Assembly (NCBI GenBank): GCA_001914705.1
Contig: MNDB01000064.1
Coordinates: 1 to 13,837 of the forward strand
Length of the DNA: 13,837 nucleotides
Source of the DNA: Actinobacteria bacterium 13_2_20CM_68_14
Lineage (GTDB): Bacteria > Actinomycetota > Thermoleophilia > Gaiellales > Gaiellaceae
Direction of reading: 5' to 3'
In this document: piece by piece, positions 6,814-12,967 of the stretch
Layout: each line of letters opens with the position of its first letter
Position numbering within the stretch: the stretch's first letter is position 1
Notes under the pieces: generated by a model
Databases searched by the model: none
Seen by the model: the letters and a program-made list of their open reading frames with translations, nothing else
Told to the model about the DNA's origin: nothing
Program-made: the position numbers and the translations under genes

Positions 6814-6978
6814 ATGTCGCTTGGCCCGCACGCGCTCGCCCTCTTTGCTTCGAGCTTCTGCGTCGCGCTGCTGATGACTCTCTCCGGGATCCAGAAGAGC
6901 CTGCTCGGCTGGAAGAATCGCCGCCGTTACTGTCAGTCGTGCGGGCGGCAGCTGCGCAGCGGCTGCACCTGCCGCTAG
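6814..6978 (+). CDS. Small membrane protein with C-terminal zinc-ribbon-like cysteines
   Basis: The product is 54 residues. A hydrophobic segment at about 6-25 (HALALFASSFCVALLMTLSG) is predicted to span the membrane. A basic patch (WKNRRR) and a cysteine cluster CxxC-x7-CxC (Cys40, 43, 51, 53) follow, consistent with a metal-binding ribbon. An AGGGAGG purine run directly precedes the ATG; the G-rich part is close to the start but supports translation. It follows the second recombinase by 22 bp and may share its transcript. Its stop codon interlocks with the stop of the convergent HEAT-repeat gene in a CTAG. Function is not recognised. Confidence 0.7.
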   Translation: MSLGPHALALFASSFCVALLMTLSGIQKSLLGWKNRRRYCQSCGRQLRSGCTCR

Positions 6979-7469
6979 CGGCCCTTCTTCTTCAGCAGCT
7001 CGGCGACCCGCTTTGCGGCCGCTCTTAGCTCGCGGTCGGCTTCGTCGTCGCCGGCGAGACTTTCGAGGATCACGATCGTGTCGCGCTGAGGCGAGCCGTT
7101 CTTCAGAGACATGACGGCCAGCCTGCGGACGGCCGGATTCTCCTCAGCGTCCGAAACCAGCTTGTGCAGCAGCGGCCGGTCTGCGTTGATATCGCCCGGA
7201 TGGTCGCGGGAGAGGAGCTCTAGCGCCAGCAGGGCCGAGCCCCGGCAGGCCGGGCTCTCGTCGTCGAGGCCCCGGCGAAGCAACTCGAGCTTCTGTCTAA
7301 ACCGAAACTGCCCGATCGCCCGGTAGGCAACGGCGCGCTCGCGGTAATCCGGGCTGCGCGCGGCTGACTCAAGCTCCTCGTCCCACTGCGAACGCAGCTG
7401 CGCAAGCTCGCGCTCTGAGCCCTGCTGCGCGAGGTCGTCGGCCTGGGCGGCGGCCTCGGCGAGCGTCAA
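6975..7469 (-). CDS. HEAT-repeat-like helical protein, coupled to citrate synthase
   Basis: The product is 164 residues and all-helical in appearance. About three or four HEAT-type helical pairs can be seen (roughly 38-68, 69-104, 108-140 and 140-160), with recurring motifs such as DDESPACRGSALLALELL and ENPAVRRLAVMSL. Such repeats usually act as protein-binding scaffolds. There is no signal peptide or membrane segment. The start is TTG 7469, overlapping the citA stop as TTGA (4-nt overlap), which implies translational coupling and a linked role, though no function is known. The 3' end overlaps the convergent small gene by 4 nt. Confidence 0.72.
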   Translation of the reverse strand: MTLAEAAAQADDLAQQGSERELAQLRSQWDEELESAARSPDYRERAVAYRAIGQFRFRQKLELLRRGLDDESPACRGSALLALELLSRDHPGDINADRPLLHKLVSDAEENPAVRRLAVMSLKNGSPQRDTIVILESLAGDDEADRELRAAAKRVAELLKKKGR

Positions 7470-8554
7470 GAGACCGACTGGAGCGAGCGGGTCGCCGGGC
7501 CGACGTAGCGCGCCGAGGGCCGGAAGAGGCGGCCGGTTCGCTTCTGCTCGAGGATGTGCGCCGACCAGCCGGCGACGCGAGAGCAGGCGAACATCGCGGG
7601 TGCGAGCCGAGGCGGGATCTCGGCCACGTCGAGAACGATCGCAGAGTAGTACTCGACGTTGGTCGCGAGCACCCGCTCGGGATGCCGCTCCTGCAGCGCG
7701 GCAAGCGCCACCTGCTCCAGTTCCTCCGCCAGCTCGACCTGCGTCGAGCCCAGCTCCTTCGCCGTGCGCTTCAGCAGCCGCGAGCGCGGATCCTCCGCCC
7801 GGTAGATGCGGTGCCCGAAGCCCATGATCCGCTTCCCGGCGGCGAGCGTGTCCCTGACCCAGCGCTCGGCGTCGCCCGACTGCGCCACCTCTTCGAGCAT
7901 CGGCTTGACGTAGGCCGGCGCGCCGCCGTGCAGCGGCCCCGACAGCGCACCGACCGCCGCCGAGAGGGAGGCGCCGCAGTCGGCGCCCGTCGAGGCGACG
8001 ATCCTGGCCGTGAACGTCGACGCGTTCAGGCCGTGTTCGGCCGTGCAGATCCAGTAGGTGTCGATCGCTTTCGCGTGGCGAGGATCGGCCTCACCGCGCC
8101 AGCGGAGCAGAAACTTCTCGGCTGCGGTCTCGCCCTGGGCGACGACGTCGTCCGGGACGACATCCGTCTTCCCGTCGGCGAGGCGCGCCGAGTGGGCGAC
8201 GATCGACATCATCTGCGCCGAGAGCCTGCCGAGATCCTCGCGGGCCTGCTCGTCGGAGATCTCGTTCAGCTTGCCCAGACCCCAGACGCCCGAGAGACGT
8301 GCCGTCTCGGCCTGTAGGTCGGAGGGAGCGTTGCCGGTGAGGCCCGCCGGCTCGTACGGCTCGGGATCCGGCATCTTCGACTCGAGGTCGTCGTCGACGA
8401 GCAGTCCCCAGACGTTCTCATACGGGTAGCGGCCGACGAGCTCCTCGATGTCGATGCCGCGATAGCGCAACGAGCCGCCCTCGCGATCGGGCTCAGCGAT
8501 CTCCGTCTCGACCGCGACGACGCCCTCGAGACCCGGCTTGAAATCGTCCGCCAT
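7466..8554 (-). CDS. citA: Citrate synthase (CitA type)
   Basis: Citrate synthase condenses oxaloacetate with acetyl-CoA to citrate, the entry step of the TCA cycle. The product is 362 residues, the short bacterial dimer type, and resembles from memory the mycobacterial CitA (citrate synthase 2) family (FxPGLEGVVA opening, ending KRTGRLFRPSARYVGP). Active-site regions are AEHGLNAST (His174), GPLHGGAPA (His209) and GFGHRIYRAEDPR (His248). The catalytic acid position reads TNVEYYS (Glu301), where the classical enzyme has Asp; the CitA group commonly has Glu. A longer in-frame start at 8617 exists, but ATG 8554 matches the family N-terminus and has a TAGCTT box 8 nt upstream. It diverges from icd by 56 bp. 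2-Methylcitrate synthase is an alternative activity that sequence alone does not exclude. Confidence 0.93.
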   Translation of the reverse strand: MADDFKPGLEGVVAVETEIAEPDREGGSLRYRGIDIEELVGRYPYENVWGLLVDDDLESKMPDPEPYEPAGLTGNAPSDLQAETARLSGVWGLGKLNEISDEQAREDLGRLSAQMMSIVAHSARLADGKTDVVPDDVVAQGETAAEKFLLRWRGEADPRHAKAIDTYWICTAEHGLNASTFTARIVASTGADCGASLSAAVGALSGPLHGGAPAYVKPMLEEVAQSGDAERWVRDTLAAGKRIMGFGHRIYRAEDPRSRLLKRTAKELGSTQVELAEELEQVALAALQERHPERVLATNVEYYSAIVLDVAEIPPRLAPAMFACSRVAGWSAHILEQKRTGRLFRPSARYVGPATRSLQSVS

Positions 8555-8610
8555 AGCGCAGAAAGCTACCCGAGTCGGGGGCCGCGGCAGCTTGGGTAGG
8601 CTCCCCGACC
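8555..8610. promoter_or_regulatory. Divergent citA/icd promoter region with nested inverted repeats
   Basis: On the minus strand TAGCTT (8568-8563) lies 8 nt before the citA ATG. On the plus strand TAGGCT (8597-8602) lies 8 nt before the icd GTG. Both boxes are preceded by GGG, so AGCTACCC (8564-8571) and GGGTAGGCT (8594-8602) form an imperfect inverted repeat. A second, perfect repeat GTCGGGG (8574-8580) / CCCCGAC (8603-8609) ends just before the icd start. The layout suggests two leaderless promoters back to back, possibly controlled by a shared regulator. Confidence 0.5.
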
Positions 8611-9702
8611 GTGGCACACGAAGTGACTTTGATCCCCGGCGACGGCACCGGCCCCGAGCTGACCGAGGCGACGCGCCGCGTCCTCGAGGCGACGGGCGTC
8701 GCGTTCGACTGGGACGTCCAGCAGGCGGGCGCCGACGTAATGGACCAGTTCGGCGGCAATCCGCTGCCGGAGCAGACGCTCGAATCGATCCGGCGCACCG
8801 GCGTTGCGATCAAGGGCCCGATCACGACGCCGGTCGGCGGCGGCTTTCGCTCGGTCAACGTCGGTCTGCGGAAGGCCCTCGACCTCTACGCGCAAGTGCG
8901 TCCGTGCAAGACCTACGAGGGCGTCCGCACGCGCTTCGACGATGTCGACCTCGTGATCGTCCGCGAGAACACCGAAGACCTCTATGCCGGCATCGAATAC
9001 GAGCAGGGCAAGCCCGAGACGGTCGAGCTGATCGAGTGGATCGAGGCCCAGGGCGGCACCCTGCGACATGGCGACGCAGGCATCTCGATCAAGCCGCTCT
9101 CGGTTTCGGGAACGCGCAGGGTCGTTCAGTTCGCATTCGACTACGCGCGCCGGAACGGCCGCCGCAAAGTCACGGCCGTTCACAAGGCAAACATCATGAA
9201 GTTCACGGACGGCCTCTACCTACGGGTCGCGCGCGAGGTCGCCGAGGAGAACACCGACATCGAATTCGACGACCGGATCGTCGACAACATGTGCATGCAG
9301 CTCGTGCAGCGCCCGGACGAATACGACGTCCTCGTGCTGCCGAACCTCTACGGCGACATCGTCTCTGACTTGGCGGCCGGGATGATCGGCGGCCTGGGCA
9401 TGGCACCCGGGGCAAACTTCGGCGAGAACGCGTCGATCTTCGAGCCGACGCACGGCTCGGCGCCCAAGTACGCCGGCCAGAACAAGGTCAACCCGATCGC
9501 GATGATGCTCTCCGGAATGCTGATGCTCCGCCATCTCGACGAGGCCGAGGCGGCCGAGCGGCTCGAGAGCGCGATCGCGGACGTGATCCGCGAAGGCGCC
9601 AGCGTCACCTACGACATGAAGCCCTCGCGCGACGACCCGACCGCGGTCGGCACGAGCGAGGTCGCGGACGCGATCATCGACAAGATGGGGGCACGGGTCT
9701 GA
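8611..9702 (+). CDS. icd: Isocitrate dehydrogenase
   Basis: This enzyme oxidatively decarboxylates isocitrate to 2-oxoglutarate. The product is 363 residues, of the isocitrate/isopropylmalate dehydrogenase superfamily. Substrate residues include Ser81 (GGGFRSVN, matching the E. coli phosphorylation-site serine), Arg87, Arg97, Arg118, Tyr125 (RENTEDLYAG) and Lys192. Metal ligands are Asp225 and the Asp residues of NLYGDIVSD (249/253). The coenzyme loop HGSAPKYAGQNKVNP carries Lys286-Tyr287, the pair seen in NADP-specific E. coli IDH, so NADP use is inferred. Isopropylmalate dehydrogenase is unlikely given the Ser81 context. GTG 8611 fits the family start, with a TAGGCT box 8 nt upstream suggesting a leaderless message. 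The stop overlaps the proposed mdh CTG start. Confidence 0.94.
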   Translation: MAHEVTLIPGDGTGPELTEATRRVLEATGVAFDWDVQQAGADVMDQFGGNPLPEQTLESIRRTGVAIKGPITTPVGGGFRSVNVGLRKALDLYAQVRPCKTYEGVRTRFDDVDLVIVRENTEDLYAGIEYEQGKPETVELIEWIEAQGGTLRHGDAGISIKPLSVSGTRRVVQFAFDYARRNGRRKVTAVHKANIMKFTDGLYLRVAREVAEENTDIEFDDRIVDNMCMQLVQRPDEYDVLVLPNLYGDIVSDLAAGMIGGLGMAPGANFGENASIFEPTHGSAPKYAGQNKVNPIAMMLSGMLMLRHLDEAEAAERLESAIADVIREGASVTYDMKPSRDDPTAVGTSEVADAIIDKMGARV

Positions 9703-10628
9703 GCGAGCGACGCAAAGTCACCGTGGTCGGCGCCGGCGCTGTCGGCGCAACTTGCGCCCAGGTGCTGGCGGCGCGCGACTACGCCGACGTCGTCCTGGTC
9801 GACATCAAGGAAGGGCTGCCGCAGGGCAAGGCGCTCGACATCAACCAGATGGGAGCGGTGCTCGGCTACGAGCCGAACGTCGTCGGCTCGAACGGCTACG
9901 AGGAGAGCGCCGAGTCCGATGTGGTCGTGATCACAGCGGGAGTGCCGCGCACTGGCGACATGAGCCGCGACGATCTCGTTTCGATCAACGAGAAGATCGT
10001 CGTCCAGGTCGTCGAGGCCGCGGCGGTGCAGAGCCCCGAGGCAATCCTGATCGTCGTCTCGAACCCGCTCGACGCCATGTGCCATGTCGCCAAAAGCGTT
10101 AGCGGCTGGCCGAAGGAGCGCGTCTTCGGGATGGCCGGGATTCTCGACACCGCGCGCTTCTCGACCTTCATCGCCTGGGAGACCGGCGCCTCCGTGAAGG
10201 ACGTGACCGCGATGGTGCTCGGTGGGCACGGCGACCAGATGGTGCCGGTCGTCTCCGCAACCACCGTCGGCGGCGTCCCGGTACGAAAGCTGGCCAGCGA
10301 GGACGCGATCCAGGCGATGGTCGAGCGAACGGCCAAGGGCGGCGGCGAGCTCGTGAAGCTGCTCGGCACCTCGGCCTGGTACGCGCCCGGGGCGGCGGCG
10401 GCGCAGATGGTCGACGCGATCATGCTCGACGAGAAGCGGATGCTGCCCTGCACGGCGTATCTCGAGGGCGAATACGGAATCGAAGGGCTCTACATGGGCG
10501 TGCCCGTCAAGCTCGGCCGCGGCGGCATCGAAGAGGTGGTCGAGCTCGAGCTCTCCGAGGACGAGCAGACGATGCTGAACGAGTCCGCCGACGCGGTCCG
10601 CGAGGTCGTCGGCGTCCTGACGACGTAG
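9699..10628 (+). CDS. mdh: Malate dehydrogenase (LDH-like type), probable CTG start
   Basis: Mdh oxidises malate to oxaloacetate with NAD. From CTG 9699 it is 309 residues, usual for the LDH-like malate dehydrogenase group. The Rossmann motif GAGAVG is at 11-16 and the NAD ribose-binding Asp at 35 (VLVDIKEG). Substrate-loop arginines are at 84 and 90 (VPRTGDMSRDD). SNPLDAM lies at 121-127, Asp150-Arg153 is in GILDTARF, and the catalytic His177 is in GGHGDQMVP. The first ATG/GTG/TTG in frame is GTG 9723, which would cut into the first beta strand (KVTVVGAG). CTG 9699 gives a complete N-terminus (SERRKVTVV) and overlaps the icd stop as CTGA, a standard coupling geometry. Lactate dehydrogenase is unlikely because of the Arg in the substrate loop. 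The exact start is uncertain. Confidence 0.93.
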   Translation: MSERRKVTVVGAGAVGATCAQVLAARDYADVVLVDIKEGLPQGKALDINQMGAVLGYEPNVVGSNGYEESAESDVVVITAGVPRTGDMSRDDLVSINEKIVVQVVEAAAVQSPEAILIVVSNPLDAMCHVAKSVSGWPKERVFGMAGILDTARFSTFIAWETGASVKDVTAMVLGGHGDQMVPVVSATTVGGVPVRKLASEDAIQAMVERTAKGGGELVKLLGTSAWYAPGAAAAQMVDAIMLDEKRMLPCTAYLEGEYGIEGLYMGVPVKLGRGGIEEVVELELSEDEQTMLNESADAVREVVGVLTT

Positions 10629-10631
10629 TGT

Positions 10632-10652
10632 CGGGCCGCAGTCCGCTGCCCG
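10632..10652 (+). terminator. Weak hairpin after mdh
   Basis: CGGGC (10632-10636) and GCCCG (10648-10652) form a 5-bp stem starting 4 nt after the mdh stop. There is no U tract. It is a candidate weak terminator for icd-mdh and could be chance in GC-rich DNA. Confidence 0.22.
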
Positions 10653-10666
10653 TCCTGGGGACGAAT

Positions 10667-10696
10667 CGTCACAGTTTCGGCGCACTTCCGTCACAG
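10667..10696 (+). repeat. Direct repeat CGTCACAG, 22-bp period
   Basis: CGTCACAG occurs at 10667-10674 and again at 10689-10696, 22 bp apart, which is about two helical turns. It lies in the mdh/SDR intergenic region upstream of a TACGCT box (10717-10722). This is a possible pair of operator half-sites. Confidence 0.3.
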
Positions 10697-10749
10697 ACTC
10701 GTGCGCAAGTCCGAAGTACGCTCGCCGCGGGTGGCGGGTGGACTCTCGT

Positions 10750-10766
10750 CCCCACCCAGGGTGGGG
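10750..10766. repeat. Perfect palindrome CCCCACCC-A-GGGTGGGG
   Basis: This is an 8-bp perfect inverted repeat with a single central base, 22 bp before the SDR start. With no real loop it fits a dimeric protein-binding site better than an ideal hairpin, although a 6-bp stem with a 5-nt loop could form in RNA. The right half runs into G-rich sequence that includes the SDR ribosome binding site. Confidence 0.4.
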
Positions 10767-10788
10767 TTTGGGCGGGAAGGGGGTCGGT

Positions 10789-11532
10789 TTGGAGCTAGGC
10801 CTGAAAGGGCGTACCGCGATCGTCTGCGGTGCCTCCTCGGGCATGGGGCTCGCGACGGCCGAGGCGCTCGCGCGCGAAGGCGCGAACGTCTCCATGTTTG
10901 CACGCAGGCGGGATGTTCTCGACCGGGAAGCCGAACGGCTCGGCGCGCTTGCCGTGCGAGGAGACGTCACGAACCCGGCCGACCTGAAACGGCTGGTCGA
11001 CCGAACCGTGGCGGCCTTCGGCGGCATCGACATCCTCGTCAACAACAGCGGCGGGCCGCCTCGTGGCCCGGCGGTCGGACTCACCGACGACGACGTCGAG
11101 CGCGCAGTCGAGCTGCTACTGCTCTCGGTCGTTCGCCTGACCGGGCTTTGCCTTCCTCAGCTCGAGCGGAGCGGCCACGGCCGGATCATCAACATCGCCT
11201 CGAGTAGCGTCCGCGAGCCCGCCGACAACCTCGCCCTCTCCAGCTCGATCCGCCCCGGCGTGATCGGCTGGGCGAAGACGATGGCGCGCGAGCTCGGTCC
11301 GCAGAAGATCACCGTCAATTCGATCGCCCCCGGCCGGATCGAGACGGCGCGGCTGATGGAGGTCTATGCCGAGCGCTCGCGCGCGTCCGACATGGAGCAG
11401 ATTCCGCTGCGGCGGTTCGGCCGCCCCGAGGAGGTCGCCGACGTGATCTGTTTCCTCGCGTCCGACCGCGGCAGTTACGTGACCGGCGCCGTCATCCCGG
11501 TTGACGGTGGGCTGACTCGCTCCTTGCTCTAA
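10789..11532 (+). CDS. SDR-superfamily protein with non-canonical active site
   Basis: The product is 247 residues with a Rossmann-fold short-chain dehydrogenase/reductase layout. The dinucleotide motif reads CGASSGMG (13-20; the usual Thr is Cys), the adenine-ring segment is RGDV (57-60) and the NNAG-equivalent is NNSGG (85-89). The catalytic region retains serines (NIASSS, 135-140), but the YxxxK position reads SSSIR (151-155), so the usual Tyr and Lys are both replaced. The C-terminal PGRIET and PVDGG motifs are typical of 3-oxoacyl-ACP-reductase-like members. The start is TTG 10789 with an AAGGGGG ribosome binding site about 6 nt upstream; residues before it (from 10738) are unlike the family. 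It may be a variant reductase or a non-catalytic nucleotide-binding protein. It stands alone between mdh and the protease gene. Confidence 0.85.
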   Translation: MELGLKGRTAIVCGASSGMGLATAEALAREGANVSMFARRRDVLDREAERLGALAVRGDVTNPADLKRLVDRTVAAFGGIDILVNNSGGPPRGPAVGLTDDDVERAVELLLLSVVRLTGLCLPQLERSGHGRIINIASSSVREPADNLALSSSIRPGVIGWAKTMARELGPQKITVNSIAPGRIETARLMEVYAERSRASDMEQIPLRRFGRPEEVADVICFLASDRGSYVTGAVIPVDGGLTRSLL

Positions 11533-11583
11533 GCGACCCTGACGCGCCTCCCGATCTGAGCCGGTCACCCTCAGACGCACAAG

Positions 11584-11589
11584 TACCAT
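11584..11589 (+). promoter_or_regulatory. Putative -10 box for the PDZ-Lon protease
   Basis: TACCAT lies 7 nt before ATG 11597, again the leaderless geometry. No SD is present, which is consistent with a leaderless message. No clear -35 is seen. Confidence 0.38.
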
Positions 11590-11596
11590 TTGTGCG

Positions 11597-12628
11597 ATGC
11601 GATCGCTAACGCTCGCCCGGGCGGCCGGCGCGGGCCTCCTCCTAGCTGTGATCGCGCTGAGCGTTCTCTACCTGATCCCCTCGGACAAGTACTACGTCTT
11701 CCTGCCCGACCGCGCGCACCCGCTGGAGCCCCTCGTGAGCATCGCCGGCGAGCATCCTGCGACGGAGAGCGGCGGTGTCTATTTCGTGGACGTCCGCTTC
11801 CGCAAGGCCCACCTGCTCGAGGATCTGCTCGGCCGCCCGCTCGCGCGCGGCGCCACCCTCCTCCCGAAGCGCGACGTGCTCGGCGACGCGACGGCCAAAC
11901 AAGCGCAGCAGATCGACCTCACGCAGATGGCGGACTCGCAGAAGATCGCCGCGGCCGTCGCCCTCCGACGCCTCGGCTACCGCGTACCGATCAAGCTGCC
12001 GAACGTCGTCGTCCGCGGCGTTCTGCGCAAGGCACCTGTCGGCCGGGTCCTCCGGCCCGGAGACAAGATCCTGGCGGTGAACGGAAAGCAGGTGCACAGC
12101 CTCGGCCGGCTTCACACTCTGATCGCGAGCCACCGGCCCGGCGCCACGCTTTCCATCACCTACAGCCGTTCTGGACGCACCGCTACCGCGAAGATCCGGA
12201 CGATCGCGAGCACCGACAACAAGCGCCAGGCAGCGATCGGGATCCTCGTCGACGAGACCGGCGGCTCGGTCGGCAAGCTCCCGATCAAAGTTCGGATCAA
12301 CACCCAGGGCGTCGGCGGACCTTCGGCCGGGCTCGCCTTCGCGCTCGACCTGATGGAGGAGCTCGGCCACAACGTCGACAACGGCTACAAGGTCGCGGCC
12401 ACCGGTGAGCTCGCGCTGGACGGCTCGGTGCTCCCGATCGGTGCCGTCAAGCAGAAAACGATCGGCGCGAGCGAGGCGGGTGTGGACGTTTTTCTCGTGC
12501 CGGCCGGGTCGAACGCCCGGGTCGCGCGCAAGTATGCGCAGGGGCTGAAGATCGTCCCTGTGCAGAGCTTTCCACAGGCGTTGCACGCTCTGGCAACGCT
12601 GCCCGCAAAGCACCCCGGAAGCGCCTGA
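11597..12628 (+). CDS. Membrane-anchored PDZ and Lon-type (S16) serine protease
   Basis: The product is 343 residues. An N-terminal hydrophobic segment at about 8-27 after a short basic start serves as a membrane anchor or signal, placing the bulk outside the membrane. A PDZ domain at about 135-205 includes APVGRVLRPGDKILAVNGKQV. The C-terminal Lon proteolytic domain (about 210-335) has the catalytic Ser in GVGGPSAGLAFAL (Ser243) and the Lys in LPIGAVKQKTIGA (Lys285), a Ser-Lys dyad. There is no AAA+ ATPase domain, so it is not classical Lon. The arrangement matches the YlbL-like family of secreted or membrane Lon-domain proteases. Substrates are unknown. ATG 11597 has a TACCAT box 7 nt upstream. 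Confidence 0.92.
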   Translation: MRSLTLARAAGAGLLLAVIALSVLYLIPSDKYYVFLPDRAHPLEPLVSIAGEHPATESGGVYFVDVRFRKAHLLEDLLGRPLARGATLLPKRDVLGDATAKQAQQIDLTQMADSQKIAAAVALRRLGYRVPIKLPNVVVRGVLRKAPVGRVLRPGDKILAVNGKQVHSLGRLHTLIASHRPGATLSITYSRSGRTATAKIRTIASTDNKRQAAIGILVDETGGSVGKLPIKVRINTQGVGGPSAGLAFALDLMEELGHNVDNGYKVAATGELALDGSVLPIGAVKQKTIGASEAGVDVFLVPAGSNARVARKYAQGLKIVPVQSFPQALHALATLPAKHPGSA

Positions 12629-12636
12629 ACGACCCT

Positions 12637-12655
12637 TTTGCGAAAGCCGCGCAAA
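12637..12655 (+). terminator. Possible hairpin after the protease gene
   Basis: TTTGCG and CGCAAA form a 6-bp stem with a 7-nt loop, 8 nt after the protease stop. No T-run follows. This is a weak terminator candidate. Confidence 0.25.
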
Positions 12656-12681
12656 GTGCGCGAAGTTCCAAGATCCTCGCC

Positions 12682-12709
12682 TTGATCTCCCAGGCAATCG
12701 CTCTATGAT
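12682..12709 (+). promoter_or_regulatory. Sigma-70-like promoter for the four-Cys small gene
   Basis: TTGATC (12682-12687) and TATGAT (12704-12709) are separated by 16 bp and closely match the -35/-10 consensus. Transcription would begin near 12716, giving a leader of about 35 nt ending with an AAGGAG ribosome binding site. It is the most consensus-like promoter I see in the window. Confidence 0.6.
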
Positions 12710-12750
12710 CCCCTCGTTCGAGAGCGCGGCCACACTTAGCAAGGAGACAC

Positions 12751-12936
12751 ATGAGCAAGACGACCAAAGCAACCTGCGATGACTGCTACTTCCGCCGCGC
12801 GGGGCTTTGCGCGCTCTCGCCCGAAACTCCCTGCCCGACCTTCCGGGCCGAAAGCCGCGGCGCGTTGATGCGACCGCGTCAGCCGCAGCTGGTCCCCCGG
12901 CCGCTCGCCGCAATGACCGGCCGCGCAGCGGCCTAG
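12751..12936 (+). CDS. Small four-cysteine protein, unknown function
   Basis: The product is 61 residues. Evenly spaced cysteines at 9, 12, 20 and 28 (CxxC-x7-C-x7-C) in its N-terminal half suggest a small zinc- or iron-binding module. The C-terminal half is basic and Pro/Arg-rich and probably unstructured. An AAGGAG ribosome binding site 6 nt before the ATG and a good promoter at 12682-12709 strongly support expression. There is no membrane segment. The family is not recognised. Its neighbours (the protease upstream and the LapA-like gene 31 nt downstream) do not reveal its role. A redox or metal-sensing role is only a guess. Confidence 0.75.
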   Translation: MSKTTKATCDDCYFRRAGLCALSPETPCPTFRAESRGALMRPRQPQLVPRPLAAMTGRAAA

Positions 12937-12952
12937 CTCGCCGGCCGCGACC

Positions 12953-12958
12953 TAGACT
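12953..12958 (+). promoter_or_regulatory. Candidate -10 box for the LapA-like gene
   Basis: TAGACT lies 9 nt before ATG 12968 and follows the previous stop codon by 16 nt. It is consistent with a near-leaderless start, but the support is weak. Confidence 0.28.
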
Positions 12959-12967
12959 TCACGGCGA

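Noticed and set aside
8555..8617. Longer citrate synthase from 8617
   Set aside because: It would overlap the icd start, and the extra residues do not resemble the family N-terminus; ATG 8554 does.
9609..11084. 491-codon open frame on the minus strand opposite icd, mdh and the SDR gene
   Set aside because: It spans three well-supported plus-strand genes and their intergenic regions and shows Asp/His/Arg-rich shadow composition.
10701..11207. 168-codon plus-strand frame overlapping the SDR gene
   Set aside because: It is a different frame from the SDR, with Arg-rich composition and no motif.
11590..12408. 272-codon plus-strand frame overlapping the PDZ-Lon gene
   Set aside because: It is a shadow frame of the protease, rich in Arg and Pro, with no domain.
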